A stretch of 64,000 nt of DNA, taken from positions 186,001 through 250,000 of the forward strand of contig CAMNSA010000002.1 in the NCBI GenBank assembly GCA_946554335.1, read 5' to 3'. Position 1 is the first letter of the stretch. Each line of letters starts with the position of its first letter. The notes beneath the pieces are model-generated. The model was not told the origin of the DNA. It did not search any database and saw nothing but the letters and a program-made list of their open reading frames with translations. Shown piece by piece: positions 1 to 7,576 of this stretch. Both the position numbers and the translations under genes were made by a program. The stretch comes from an uncultured Neglectibacter sp. (GTDB lineage Bacteria; Bacillota; Clostridia; Oscillospirales; Acutalibacteraceae).

Positions 1-206
1 GTGACGGAGATCCCTCTTTGCTTCTCAATTTCCATCCAATCGGAAACGGCGTGGCGAGAATTTCTCTTCCCTTTCACCATGCCGGCCAAGGCTATGGCGC
101 CGCCGTACAGCAGAAATTTTTCTGTTAAGGTGGTTTTTCCGGCGTCCGGGTGAGAGATGATGGCAAAGGTGCGCCGGCGCTGGATCTCGTTTTGATAATC
201 TGGCAA
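1..206 (-). CDS. prfC: Peptide chain release factor 3, N-terminal part (runs off the window)
   Basis: This is the first 68 codons of a translational GTPase. Reading the minus strand gives [19 protein letters not shown], then [10 protein letters not shown] (P-loop, G1) and [15 protein letters not shown] (switch I region, G2), which is the classic start of RF3. RF3 recycles RF1/RF2 from the ribosome after termination. The start is taken as TTG because a GAAAGGAAG ribosome site lies 9 nt before it and a well-formed promoter lies just upstream; longer in-frame extensions would begin inside or ahead of the promoter. EF-G, LepA and TetM-type proteins share the GTPase motifs, but the [21 protein letters not shown] stretch is characteristic of PrfC. 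Confidence 0.93.
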   Translation of the reverse strand, partial: MPDYQNEIQRRRTFAIISHPDAGKTTLTEKFLLYGGAIALAGMVKGKRNSRHAVSDWMEIEKQRGISV

Positions 207-275
207 TGAAAACAGCTTCCTTTCTTGCTGAAATGGGCTGAAAGCCAAATGTAAGGCTTCTTTGACAGGCAATAA

Positions 276-304
276 ATTATAGCATGAGACTTTGGAAAAT
301 TCAA
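276..304 (-). promoter_or_regulatory. sigma-A-type promoter for prfC
   Basis: On the minus strand TTGAAT is followed after 17 nt by TATAAT. Transcription would start near position 269, leaving a leader of about 60 nt before the TTG start of prfC. Confidence 0.75.
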
Positions 305-320
305 GATTTGCGGCCAGGCT

Positions 321-349
321 TTGACAGATTTCGGCGGGGAACTGTGATA
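321..349 (+). promoter_or_regulatory. possible promoter of the SipW cassette
   Basis: A perfect TTGACA is followed after 17 nt by GTGATA, a poor -10 box. It is the best candidate between prfC and the surface-protein gene and would place transcription start near 356, favouring a translation start near 446. Confidence 0.4.
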
Positions 350-445
350 GGTTGTAGGGAGAAATCAACAGGGGAAAGGCTTCTGCCGGAAGCCTTAGGC
401 AATAGGCGTCAGCAAATCGCCTATTGGAGCGCTGTCCCCGAAAGG

Positions 446-1771
446 ATGATCCCATTGCAGCGGTCCTATAGAAGAGTTTTCGGAGCGATCTCCCTTTTTA
501 TTCTTTTTTGGGTCTTGTCGCAGCCAGTGGAAGCGCAGGAAAGCGGCAGACGGCAGGAGGTCAAGGGCTGGAGCCTTTCCTGCCGCCGGGAGGCAGATCT
601 CAAGGAGGAAGGGTCGCGTGTTTTTGAAGTGAGCATAGAGGTGGAGGCAAAGCGGGAGAAAAAAGAGAACACGCTTTCCCGAATTTCCGCCGCCGAGCTT
701 TCTTCAAATGCGGAAAAGCCTGAGAAAGAAGAAAAGGATGGCCGGGAGAAAAGGGGAGAACAGCCTCTTTCTGTCACTGTGCGTGAAACGCTGGACCCCC
801 GTTTTTCCCTTTTGCCGTCGGAGGAGAGAAAGCTTAAAAGCGCCGGAGCGCAGATCGGGGAAAAGCCGGATGGATCTGTCTCCATCAGCTGGGAGGCAGC
901 CTTTTCCGGGGAGGAGGAAACGCCTTGGAGCGCAGTCTTTTCCGTGCAGGCAAGAAAGGATTTTCCCGGGGGAAACGAGGTGCCGCTTTTCTCAGAGGAA
1001 AGCGGCGTGTATCAGAATGGCCGTCCCCTTTGGGAATTTTCCGAGTGCCTTTTGAACGTGCCTTTTTCTCTCCCGCTGTCCCCCTGTTCCCTCACTCTGT
1101 TTTTGGGGGAGAAGATCCCCAAAACCGTGAAAGGGAAAACATTGGAGGACCTGATGCTGTCAGGCAGCCCGGTAAATTGGTATGGGAAAGGGGAGACAGG
1201 GACGCTCTCGGTTTTTTGGAAAAAGCCTGATTCCACCCCGGTAGGGACTCTTTCTCAGCTGGGAGAGATCCGTCCGGTGGGGGATACGCAGTACGCCTTT
1301 TCCCTTTCCTATACGCCGTATGAGACAGGTAAAAAGGGGCTGGGGACCCCGGTGAAGGAGACGGAGGCCTCCTCCCTCCTGCGGGTGAATGTGGTAGAGG
1401 GGAGCCTAACCGTGCAGGCCGTGAGCGAAGGTAAAGGGGGGGCGCCCCCACTGTTCCTTTTGGAGTCAGATCAGCTTTCTCTTTACCGCTTGGGAGAATA
1501 CCGGAAAACCACGGCGGGCAGGACACTGTATCAGGCGGATTTTTCCGGACTCCCCTTTGACAAGTACCGGGTCACTCAGCTTTCCCCCGACTATGAAGAG
1601 GTCTCCGAGGAATATTGGGTGGGAGCCTGCCCCGGAAATGACACGGTAGACTTTCAAAGAGCCAGTGTGAAAACCTGGATGGAGCTTACCCCGAAGAAAA
1701 AGGGAACGGGCTTTGAAACCGGAATGAAAAGGGAAGCCTTTCATCTGTTTCCCCGGGACACTCTGTATTGA
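446..1771 (+). CDS. Secreted cell-surface protein of a SipW-type cassette (pilin-like domains)
   Basis: About 441 residues. A signal peptide is visible ([22 protein letters not shown], given here only by its ends: basic residues, about 15 hydrophobic residues, then AQE). After it comes a charged linker rich in E and K, then a domain with W-x-A...[22 protein letters not shown]...NVPF, the pattern of isopeptide-type pilin and adhesin domains in Clostridia (GGN-x-V...GV...NVP). The C terminus has neither an LPXTG motif nor a transmembrane anchor. The ORF is open further upstream to 284, but that part is not signal-like; ATG at 446 or TTG at 455 (better spaced from AAAGGA) are the likely starts. 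The stop overlaps the signal peptidase start, so the two are coupled. The family assignment rests on motif similarity only. Confidence 0.6.
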   Translation: MIPLQRSYRRVFGAISLFILFWVLSQPVEAQESGRRQEVKGWSLSCRREADLKEEGSRVFEVSIEVEAKREKKENTLSRISAAELSSNAEKPEKEEKDGREKRGEQPLSVTVRETLDPRFSLLPSEERKLKSAGAQIGEKPDGSVSISWEAAFSGEEETPWSAVFSVQARKDFPGGNEVPLFSEESGVYQNGRPLWEFSECLLNVPFSLPLSPCSLTLFLGEKIPKTVKGKTLEDLMLSGSPVNWYGKGETGTLSVFWKKPDSTPVGTLSQLGEIRPVGDTQYAFSLSYTPYETGKKGLGTPVKETEASSLLRVNVVEGSLTVQAVSEGKGGAPPLFLLESDQLSLYRLGEYRKTTAGRTLYQADFSGLPFDKYRVTQLSPDYEEVSEEYWVGACPGNDTVDFQRASVKTWMELTPKKKGTGFETGMKREAFHLFPRDTLY

Positions 1772-2271
1772 AGGGGCGGGACTTGTTCTGCCGGATTCCC
1801 CTGTGGATGTTCACCCTGTTGGGGGCCGTCCTTTTGCTGACGCGGCTTTTGGGGATTCGGATCTACGCGGTGGCAAGCGGCAGCATGGAGCCCGCCTATC
1901 AGGTGGGCGGCCTGATTTTCGTCCGGAAAACAGAGCCGGAAAAGATCCGGGAAGGAGACTGCATCACCTATCTGTTTCAGGAGAAGACCATTACCCATCG
2001 GGTCCAGCGGATCGACCGGGACCGGAGGGTGTTCCTGACTAAGGGAGACGGGAACGCGGCCCAGGACGCGCCGGTTCCCTTTTCCGCGCTGGTAGGAAAG
2101 GCTTCTTCCTTCGCCGTTCCCCTTCTGGGGTATGGAGTGATATGGCTGAAGGGCTTGAGCTGGTGGGAGGCGGCGATCCTGATGGGAGGGGCGCTTGCTC
2201 TGACACTGATCTGGGATATCGTGCTCATTGGAAGACTGAGGAGGCGAAGAAAACGGCGTGAGGCATCGTAA
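1768..2271 (+). CDS. sipW: Type I signal peptidase, SipW/archaeal-ER type
   Basis: A 167-residue membrane protease. An N-terminal membrane segment (about residues 10-30) is followed by YAVASGSMEPAYQVGGLIFV, where the SM motif holds the catalytic serine, then GDCITYLF, THRVQRI (the H replaces the usual catalytic lysine in SipW-type enzymes) and LTKGDGNAAQDAPVP. A second membrane segment (about 130-155) and a basic tail end the protein. The start is TTG overlapping the previous stop by 4 nt (TTGA). SipW-type peptidases process alternate signal peptides of neighbouring exported proteins, which fits the two neighbours. The general assignment is secure; which substrates it cuts is inferred from context. 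Confidence 0.9.
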   Translation: MKGRDLFCRIPLWMFTLLGAVLLLTRLLGIRIYAVASGSMEPAYQVGGLIFVRKTEPEKIREGDCITYLFQEKTITHRVQRIDRDRRVFLTKGDGNAAQDAPVPFSALVGKASSFAVPLLGYGVIWLKGLSWWEAAILMGGALALTLIWDIVLIGRLRRRRKRREAS

Positions 2272-2851
2272 AGGCTATCTGGTTTTAGGGCTTTTCCTCC
2301 TCCTGGCGGGGTGGGTCGTTTTGGGAGGCAAGTTCTTTTCCCCGGGAAAAAGCAGCCCTTCCGCAAAACAGTCGGGCAAGCCTGAGGCAATCGAGGCGCA
2401 GGTCGAGCTTTGCCGGGAAGCGCAAGAGGAGGGGGCTCCGACTCTATCGGGAGAAACGGCGGCAAAACGAAAGCTGTGGGTGGAAAATACCGGTAACGCG
2501 CCTTGCTATGTCCGGGTCAGGCTCAAGCTGCCCAAGGCGGAGAAAAAAGAAATATTAGAGCTGGGGAAGCTCATGGGCGAGGAGTTTGTCGCTCTGGATT
2601 TTCGGGAAAAGGAGGGGGAGCCCTGCTGGGTCCGGGACGGAGAGTATTTTTATTACCGGGATCCGGAAACGGAAAACCTGCTTTTTCCGGGGGAAGCGAC
2701 ACTTCCCATTTACGACGCGGTCCGGCAGAACCAGAGCCTTAGGGGGAAGCTCTCCTCCAAAGTGGACTGCGAGCTGATCGCGTGGGCCCAGGCAGTCCTG
2801 CCGCAGGAAGGAAAAAGCGAGCTGGAGATCTGGACTCTATTTGAGCGGTAA
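2258..2851 (+). CDS. SipW-dependent-type exported protein (TasA/camelysin-like)
   Basis: 197 residues starting with GTG inside the last codons of sipW, with a GGAGG site upstream. The N terminus is a basic stretch plus one hydrophobic segment (residues about 5-25), followed by a single globular region with WVENTGNAPCYVRVRLKLP, a signature seen in alternate-signal-mediated exported proteins beside SipW peptidases. Later motifs include DGEYFYYRDPETENLLFPGE and a C-terminal AWAQAVL. Its position directly after sipW supports it as a processing substrate. Function is unknown; biofilm-fibre or surface-layer roles are only suggested by the TasA comparison. Confidence 0.65.
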   Translation: MRHRKGYLVLGLFLLLAGWVVLGGKFFSPGKSSPSAKQSGKPEAIEAQVELCREAQEEGAPTLSGETAAKRKLWVENTGNAPCYVRVRLKLPKAEKKEILELGKLMGEEFVALDFREKEGEPCWVRDGEYFYYRDPETENLLFPGEATLPIYDAVRQNQSLRGKLSSKVDCELIAWAQAVLPQEGKSELEIWTLFER

Positions 2852-2882
2852 ACAGCTTTATTTCGGAAGGGGAGCATATTCC

Positions 2883-2963
2883 ATGTATTTGATCGGTATC
2901 GGACTTTATGTGACAGCCGCGATTCTGCTGGCCTGTTTTCTGACTTTGCTGAAAAAACGATGA
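2883..2963 (+). CDS. 26-residue single-pass membrane microprotein
   Basis: A short ORF, MYLIGIGLYVTAAILLACFLTLLKKR, shown here only by its features: about 20 hydrophobic residues with small residues in the middle and a KKR positive tail. An AAGGGGAG ribosome site sits 8 nt before the ATG, and a strong terminator follows 30 nt after the stop, so the ORF fills the otherwise unexplained space at the end of the SipW cassette. No family is recognised. The strong ribosome site and clean membrane profile make it more than a chance ORF, but conservation is untested. Confidence 0.55.
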   Translation: MYLIGIGLYVTAAILLACFLTLLKKR

Positions 2964-2992
2964 GCGGGGAGAAACGCTTCCCGCACAGTGAG

Positions 2993-3033
2993 AAATCAGC
3001 CCGGCCGCCAAAGTTTGGCGGCCGGGCTGATTT
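2993..3033. terminator. bidirectional terminator between the SipW cassette and the YuiD-like gene
   Basis: A perfect 20-bp inverted repeat around one central base (AAATCAGCCCGGCCGCC... on the left arm). It separates two convergent genes and carries short T/A runs on both sides. Confidence 0.8.
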
Positions 3034-3055
3034 CTTGGAAAAACACAGGCGATTT

Positions 3056-3544
3056 TTAAGGGGCAAAGGAGCTGCGGATCAGGTGGGCTAAAAAGGCGAT
3101 GAGAAAGCCCAAAAGCGCTCCGCAGATCACCTCGATCAACCGATGCCCCAGCGTTTCGTTGAGCTTGGGGATCGCTTCCTTCAAGCTTTCCCGATCCACC
3201 TCCTCGCCGGTTTCCTCCAGGCGCTCCACGATCAGGTTGATGGCCTTGGCATGAAGACCCGCCGCCCAGCGCACGCCGGTAGCGTCATACATGACGATGA
3301 GGGCCAGCACAAAGGAAAGGGCAAAGATCGGTGAATTGAAGCCGTAGAGATAATAGGAGGTCAAAAGCACGGAGCAGGTGACCGCCGAATGAGAGCTGGG
3401 CATCCCGCCGGCGCCTGCCAGCCGGTGCCGATCCAACTTTTTGTGCTTCGCGGCGTCTATCAGGGTTTTGAGGAGCTGGGCGCTGGGCCAGGCGATCACG
3501 CTGACATTGATCAGGTCGTTGGAAAAAAGAAAAGAAAGATCCAT
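3056..3544 (-). CDS. Divergent PAP2 family membrane protein (YuiD-like, DUF212)
   Basis: 162 residues, matching the family's usual length of about 155-160. Visible motifs are KHKKLDRHRLAGAGGMPSSHSA near residues 33-54 (the PSSHS phosphatase motif), MYDATGVRWAAGLHAKAIN, and GHRLIEVICGALLGFLIAF at the end. Several hydrophobic segments indicate a polytopic membrane protein. The family is related to acid phosphatase/vanadium haloperoxidases; its substrate is unknown. It is a single gene convergent with the SipW cassette. Confidence 0.85.
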   Translation of the reverse strand: MDLSFLFSNDLINVSVIAWPSAQLLKTLIDAAKHKKLDRHRLAGAGGMPSSHSAVTCSVLLTSYYLYGFNSPIFALSFVLALIVMYDATGVRWAAGLHAKAINLIVERLEETGEEVDRESLKEAIPKLNETLGHRLIEVICGALLGFLIAFLAHLIRSSFAP

Positions 3545-3661
3545 ATGCGCCCCTTCTGTGTGATTTTCTGCTCCCCTACATTGTAAGGGCTGAAGGGAAG
3601 CCTGTCAATCAGTTTTGAGGCAGCTGGGGAAGAATGGCCTTTTCATCAGAGGGAAGATTGC

Positions 3662-3690
3662 TTGAATCAACGGGAAGGTTGTGATAAAAT
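3662..3690 (+). promoter_or_regulatory. sigma-A-type promoter of the queH operon
   Basis: TTGAAT, 17-nt spacer, TAAAAT. Transcription would start near 3697 and give a leader of about 150 nt before queH. An 8-bp inverted repeat (ATAACAAT at 3689-3696 with ATTGTTAT at 3706-3713) overlaps the start region. Confidence 0.7.
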
Positions 3691-3717
3691 AACAATGGCA
3701 GAGCTATTGTTATTTAC

Positions 3718-3781
3718 AAAGAAGCCTTTAAACTGCGAAACAGTTTACTTTTGCTTCGCAAAAGATCAGGCTTCTTTTATT
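3718..3781 (+). promoter_or_regulatory. three-way-junction structure in the queH leader
   Basis: An outer 10-bp stem (3718-3727 with 3768-3777) encloses two perfect 7-bp hairpins (3729-3747 with loop CGAAA; 3748-3764 with loop TTC) and ends in TTTTATT. All stems are perfect. It could be a branched terminator/attenuator, or a dispersed palindromic element; it does not match the preQ1 aptamers known to me. Confidence 0.6.
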
Positions 3782-3850
3782 AAGTAAGTGCAAAACCACG
3801 GGCGTCTGAAGGGAAAGATGGGGAAAGCTTTTTAGAAAGGAGGGGAGAAA

Positions 3851-4489
3851 ATGGAAAAGCGAAATTATCATCGGGAGCTTCTGAAAATTCTGGACGGGCT
3901 TTCGGAAAAACCCAAGCTGCTGCTTCACGCCTGCTGCGCCCCCTGTTCCAGTCATGTGCTGGAATTCCTCTCTCCTTACTTTTCCATTTATCTTCTCTAT
4001 TATAATCCCAATATTTCCCCTGCGGAGGAATATGAGAAACGGCGGGAAGAGCTGCGGCGTCTGATTCGAGAAATGCCTCTCAAAGGAGAGGCGACCCTGC
4101 TCCCCTGCGACTATCGGGGAGAGGACTTTTCTAAGCTTTCCCGCGGCCTGGAAAACGAGCCAGAAGGTGGAGCCCGATGCCTCAAATGCTATCGCCTGCG
4201 GTTGGAGGAGGCCGCCAGAGAAGCCAAGCGCCTTTCCTGCGATTACTTTACCACCACCCTGTCCATCAGCCCCTTGAAAAACGCCCGGGCACTCAATGAG
4301 ATCGGAGAAGAGGTGGGAAAGAAATGGGGCGTTGCCCATTTGCCCGCGGATTTTAAAAAACAGGACGGCTATAAAAGATCCATTGAGCTGTCCCGGGAAT
4401 ATGGGCTTTACCGCCAGGACTACTGCGGCTGTATCTGCTCCAAAGAGGAAAGCAAGCGAAGGAAGGAAGAGAAAAAAGATGCCAGTTAG
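3851..4489 (+). CDS. queH: Epoxyqueuosine reductase QueH
   Basis: A 212-residue cytosolic enzyme that reduces epoxyqueuosine to queuosine in tRNA, the last step of Q synthesis; it is the non-cobalamin alternative to QueG. Motifs: LLLHACCAPCSSHVLEFL near residue 25-40 (paired cysteines), YYNPNISPAEEYEKR, CLKCYRLRLEEAA, DYFTTTLSISPLKN, and DYCGCICS near the C terminus; these cysteines bind the Fe-S cluster and accessory metal in the family. An AAAGGAGGGGAG site precedes the ATG. Its 3' end overlaps the next gene by 11 nt, so the two are translationally coupled. Confidence 0.95.
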   Translation: MEKRNYHRELLKILDGLSEKPKLLLHACCAPCSSHVLEFLSPYFSIYLLYYNPNISPAEEYEKRREELRRLIREMPLKGEATLLPCDYRGEDFSKLSRGLENEPEGGARCLKCYRLRLEEAAREAKRLSCDYFTTTLSISPLKNARALNEIGEEVGKKWGVAHLPADFKKQDGYKRSIELSREYGLYRQDYCGCICSKEESKRRKEEKKDAS

Positions 4490-5294
4490 TTTCAAAGGGG
4501 TTTCCTATCAGGCGGCGGACGCCCATGCTCATATCTATCCGGGAAAGATTGCGGAGAAGGCTACCGCCTCGGTCGGAGATTTTTACGATATCGAAATGCA
4601 GAATATAGGCTTGCCTCATGTGCTTTATGAGCGGGGGAGCGAAGCGGGGATCGACCGGTTTCTGGTATGCTCTGTCGCTACCAAGGTGGAGCAGGTGCGC
4701 TCCATCAACGAGTTCATCGAGGAAAAGTGTAAAAAGTATCCTCAGTTTATCGGGCTGGGAGCCTGGCACCAGGATGTGAGGGACATCGAGGGGGAAATGG
4801 AAGATGTCCAGCGCCGGGGCCTGGTGGGGATCAAGCTTCACCCGGATTTCCAGCACTTTTTCATCGACGCCCCCAGCATGATCCCGGTATACCGGGAGGC
4901 AAACCGGAGGGGCCTTACGGTTCTGTTTCACACAGGAGATTCCCGCACAGACTTCTCCTCTCCCGGGCGATTGCAGAATGTGATTGATAAGATCCCGGAC
5001 TTTACCTGTATCGCCGCCCATTTAGGGGGCTACTCTGAATGGGAGGAGGCTAGAAAGGCCTTACAGGGCAGCAATGTCTATATCGATACCTCCAGTTCCC
5101 TTTTCGCAGTGAGAAAGGAGCAGGCCCGGGAGAGTATCGCTCATTTTGGGATAGAGCACACCATGTTCGGTACAGATTTTCCCATGTGGAGCCCCAGGGA
5201 GGAGCTGGAACGCTTTTTCCGCCTGGGATTCTCGGAGGAGGAGAACAGACAGATTCTCTACGGGAATTTCGCAAAGCTGTTTCATCTCGTATGA
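4479..5294 (+). CDS. Amidohydrolase-family (COG2159-like) metal-dependent hydrolase
   Basis: 271 residues forming a TIM-barrel amidohydrolase. Metal-site motifs are visible in order: DAHAHIYP near residue 13 (H-x-H), GIKLHPDFQ near 123, LFHTGDSR, IAAHLGG, and MFGTDFPMW near 235 (the conserved D). The start ATG lies inside queH. The longer open frame from 4296 is the shifted reading of queH and is not used. Substrate unknown. The coupling to queH is probably only operonic and does not by itself link it to queuosine synthesis. Confidence 0.85.
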   Translation: MPVSFKGVSYQAADAHAHIYPGKIAEKATASVGDFYDIEMQNIGLPHVLYERGSEAGIDRFLVCSVATKVEQVRSINEFIEEKCKKYPQFIGLGAWHQDVRDIEGEMEDVQRRGLVGIKLHPDFQHFFIDAPSMIPVYREANRRGLTVLFHTGDSRTDFSSPGRLQNVIDKIPDFTCIAAHLGGYSEWEEARKALQGSNVYIDTSSSLFAVRKEQARESIAHFGIEHTMFGTDFPMWSPREELERFFRLGFSEEENRQILYGNFAKLFHLV

Positions 5295-6064
5295 TCACGA
5301 AAGAGCAGCAGGAGCGTTTTCTGGCCGCCTGCCGGAAAACTATGAAAAGCTCCGGAGGAAAAAAGGGCATCGGCACCCTGGGAGAACGCACGCTGCACGC
5401 CGCGATCAAGGCCTATCTGGAGCCGGAGGAAACAAGGCATGAGGTCCCGGTGGGGCCCTTTGTAGCGGATATTCGAAAAGAGGACGGGATCGTGGAGATC
5501 CAGACCAGGGATTTTAACAAGCTGAGAAAGAAACTGGATTATTTTCTGGAGCTGGGCCCTGTGACAGTGATCTATCCGGTGCCCATGAGGAAATGGCTTT
5601 CCTGGATCGAAGAGGACGGCACGGTGATCCCGCCGAGGAAAAGTCCGAAACAGGCCGGCCCTCAGGAGATTTTTCGGGAGCTTTACCGGATCAAGTCCTT
5701 TTTGAAGGAGGATGGACTTCGGTTTTGTATCCTGCTGCTGGAGCTGGAGGAATACCGGCTGAAGAATGGCTGGGGAAACGGGGGAAAGCGGGGCTCCACC
5801 CGTTTTGACCGGATGCCGGTGGCGCTGCTGGACGAGGTGTGGATCACAGGTCCTGAGGATTACGGGAAGTTGATCCCGGAGACTCTCGGAGACTCCTTTA
5901 CGGCCAAGGAATTCTCCAAAGCTGCTCGTATTTCCGAAGGAATGGGTACTCTCTCCATGAATGTGCTTCATTTTGTAGGCGCGGCGGAACGGGTTGGAAA
6001 AAAGGGAAACGCCTATCTTTATCGCAGACGCGCCGCCGCTTTCCAAGATCAAATGAAAAAATAA
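5291..6064 (+). CDS. Conserved hypothetical protein, possible PD-(D/E)XK-like fold plus C-terminal winged helix
   Basis: 257 residues; start ATG overlaps the previous stop (ATGA). The N-terminal half has LGERTLHAAIKAYLEPEE, VGPFVADIRKEDGIVEIQTRDF (spacing E...D...E-x-Q resembles a restriction-nuclease-like core), then LRKKLDYFL and VTVIYPVPMRKWLSWI. The C-terminal part (about 200-257) reads FTAKEFSKAARIS...LSMNVLHFVGAAERVGKKGNAYLYRR, which looks like a winged helix-turn-helix ending in a basic beta wing. Third gene of the queH unit. I do not recognise a named function; the nuclease-like reading is inference from motif spacing. Confidence 0.6.
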   Translation: MITKEQQERFLAACRKTMKSSGGKKGIGTLGERTLHAAIKAYLEPEETRHEVPVGPFVADIRKEDGIVEIQTRDFNKLRKKLDYFLELGPVTVIYPVPMRKWLSWIEEDGTVIPPRKSPKQAGPQEIFRELYRIKSFLKEDGLRFCILLLELEEYRLKNGWGNGGKRGSTRFDRMPVALLDEVWITGPEDYGKLIPETLGDSFTAKEFSKAARISEGMGTLSMNVLHFVGAAERVGKKGNAYLYRRRAAAFQDQMKK

Positions 6065-6069
6065 AGAGT

Positions 6070-6109
6070 AAAAAATCGACAGGCACGGTGAAGTGCTTGT
6101 CGATTTTTT
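6070..6109. terminator. terminator after the queH unit
   Basis: A hairpin with arms AAAAAATCGACA/TGTCGATTTTTT and a short apical GCAC/GTGC stem. A on the left and T on the right allow it to serve both the queH unit and the convergent transporter gene. Confidence 0.8.
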
Positions 6110-6169
6110 CAAGGCCTCGGACTTTGGGCGCCTTTGCCGTCTTCTGCGAAAAAACGCGTGGTTATCCTG

Positions 6170-7039
6170 CTATGCCCAGATCGCCATCGCAAGCGTTCCC
6201 GCCGCCATCAGGGCAAGGCCGACAAAGGCCTTCTTGCTGAGCTTTTCCCCAAAAACGAAGTAGGAAAATATTACGGTCGCCAGAATACTCAGCTTGTCGA
6301 TGGGCGCCACCACGCTGACCACGCCGTTTTGAATCGCGTAGTAGTAGCATAGCCACGACGCCCCGGTGGCCAGACCGGAGAGCGCGATAAATACAAGCTC
6401 TCGCCGGTCGATGGTCTTTATCTGCCCCTGCTTGCCCCGGGCAAAGACGATGATCCATGCCAGAATCAGGACCACGCCTGTGCGAATGGCAGTGCCCAGG
6501 TTGGATTCCACATTTTCAATGCCCACCTTCGCTAGAATAGAGGTGAGCGCTGCGAATACGGCGGAGCCCACGGCATAGGGAAGCCACTGCTTTCCGGAGC
6601 TATTGTTCTGCCGGTCCTTTCGCTCGATCATCAGGAAGATCCCGGCGCCCAGCAGAGCCGTTCCTACCAGTTTGGTGATCAGATGCTCGGTTTCTCCAAA
6701 CAAGAGGATCGCCAGAAGCACCGTTAAAACGGTGCTGGATTTGTCGATGGGGACTACTTTGTTGACATCTCCTATGGACAGCGCCTTGAAGTAGCAGATC
6801 CAGGACGCCCCGGTGGCCACTCCCGAAAGGATCAGAAACAGCAGGGATTTCAGGGTGATGTCCATAAGCGTTCCCGCAGAACCTACGATAAATACCATGA
6901 CCCAGGTGAACAAAAGCACGATGATGGTGCGCAGGGCCGTGGCCACATCGGAATCGGTTTTTTGAATTCCGCATTTGGCGAGGATAGAAGTCAAACCGGC
7001 AAACACGGCAGACAAAACTGCCATCAAAAGCCAGAACAT
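6170..7039 (-). CDS. EamA/DMT-family transporter
   Basis: 289 residues made of two homologous halves, each with about five membrane segments. The duplication is visible: FAGLTSILAKCGIQKTDSD in the first half and FAALTSILAKVGIENVESN in the second, and LSGVATGASWICYFKAL against LSGLATGASWLCYYYAI, both followed by V..V.PIDK. Each half ends LLFGE/FVFGEKL. This is the EamA drug/metabolite exporter architecture. The start ATG is preceded by AAAGG; the open frame extends upstream, but the promoter lies there. The substrate cannot be told. Confidence 0.9.
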   Translation of the reverse strand: MFWLLMAVLSAVFAGLTSILAKCGIQKTDSDVATALRTIIVLLFTWVMVFIVGSAGTLMDITLKSLLFLILSGVATGASWICYFKALSIGDVNKVVPIDKSSTVLTVLLAILLFGETEHLITKLVGTALLGAGIFLMIERKDRQNNSSGKQWLPYAVGSAVFAALTSILAKVGIENVESNLGTAIRTGVVLILAWIIVFARGKQGQIKTIDRRELVFIALSGLATGASWLCYYYAIQNGVVSVVAPIDKLSILATVIFSYFVFGEKLSKKAFVGLALMAAGTLAMAIWA

Positions 7040-7073
7040 ATGTATCAACCTTTCCCTTATCGATTTTGGTCTT

Positions 7074-7102
7074 ATTATACACCCGCACCAGAGACTCGTG
7101 AA
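7074..7102 (-). promoter_or_regulatory. promoter of the EamA transporter gene
   Basis: On the minus strand TTCACG, 17 nt, TATAAT. The -10 box is perfect and the -35 box matches 4 of 6. Confidence 0.55.
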
Positions 7103-7224
7103 GCGCCTCTCGCACAAGCCGGAATTTCCGGGAGCAGCGGAGGCAAGGGCTCTCTTAACAACCACCAGCTGACAACTGCCTGACGGCAGCTTTTACCAGC
7201 AGCTCGTTTAAATTTCACTCAGCT

Positions 7225-7264
7225 AAAAAAAAACAGAAGGCTCAAAAGAGCCTTCTGTTTTTTT
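7225..7264 (-). terminator. terminator of the tRNA-Ser pair
   Basis: An 11-bp stem (ACAGAAGGCTC/GAGCCTTCTGT) with loop AAAA and T tracts on both strands, immediately after the CCA of tRNA-Ser(GCU). Confidence 0.85.
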
Positions 7265-7353
7265 GGCGGAGAAGGAGGGATTTGAACCCTCGCGCCAGTT
7301 ACCCGACCTACTCCCTTAGCAGGGGAGCCCCTTCACCACTTGGGTACTTCTCC
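7264..7353 (-). tRNA. tRNA-Ser (anticodon GCU)
   Basis: A class II tRNA with acceptor arms GGAGAAG/CTTCTCC, T-loop GGTTCAAATCC, long variable arm, anticodon loop CTGCTAA giving GCT, and an encoded CCA end. It reads AGC/AGU codons. Confidence 0.95.
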
Positions 7354-7393
7354 ATGGTGAAATCTATGATACCATATGGATTGGATAGGCGTT

Positions 7394-7482
7394 TGGCGGA
7401 GAGGAAGAGATTCGAACTCTTGGTCCCTTGCGGGATCACTAGTTTTCAAGACTAGCTCCTTAAACCACTCGGACACCTCTCC
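7394..7482 (-). tRNA. tRNA-Ser (anticodon UGA)
   Basis: Class II tRNA with acceptor arms GGAGAGG/CCTCTCC, anticodon stem CTAGT/ACTAG around TTGAAA (anticodon TGA), variable arm with GATCCCGCAAGGGACC, T-loop GTTCGAATC, and encoded CCA. It lies 40 nt upstream of tRNA-Ser(GCU) and is probably cotranscribed. Confidence 0.95.
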
Positions 7483-7498
7483 ATCCGGCACGGGTAAT

Positions 7499-7528
7499 AG
7501 TTTACCACACAAGCTCCCGGAATGTCAA
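7499..7528 (-). promoter_or_regulatory. promoter of the tRNA-Ser pair
   Basis: Minus-strand TTGACA, 18 nt, TAAACT, about 17 nt before the tRNA 5' end. Confidence 0.6.
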
Positions 7529-7576
7529 CGCTTTCTTGAAAAACTTCCCAGGACCTTTTCCGGAAAGGAAGGCCTC

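Noticed and set aside
3691-3850. preQ1 riboswitch before queH
   Set aside because: None of the C-rich loop and A-rich tail features of preQ1 aptamers are seen; the fold is a simple three-way junction of perfect hairpins.
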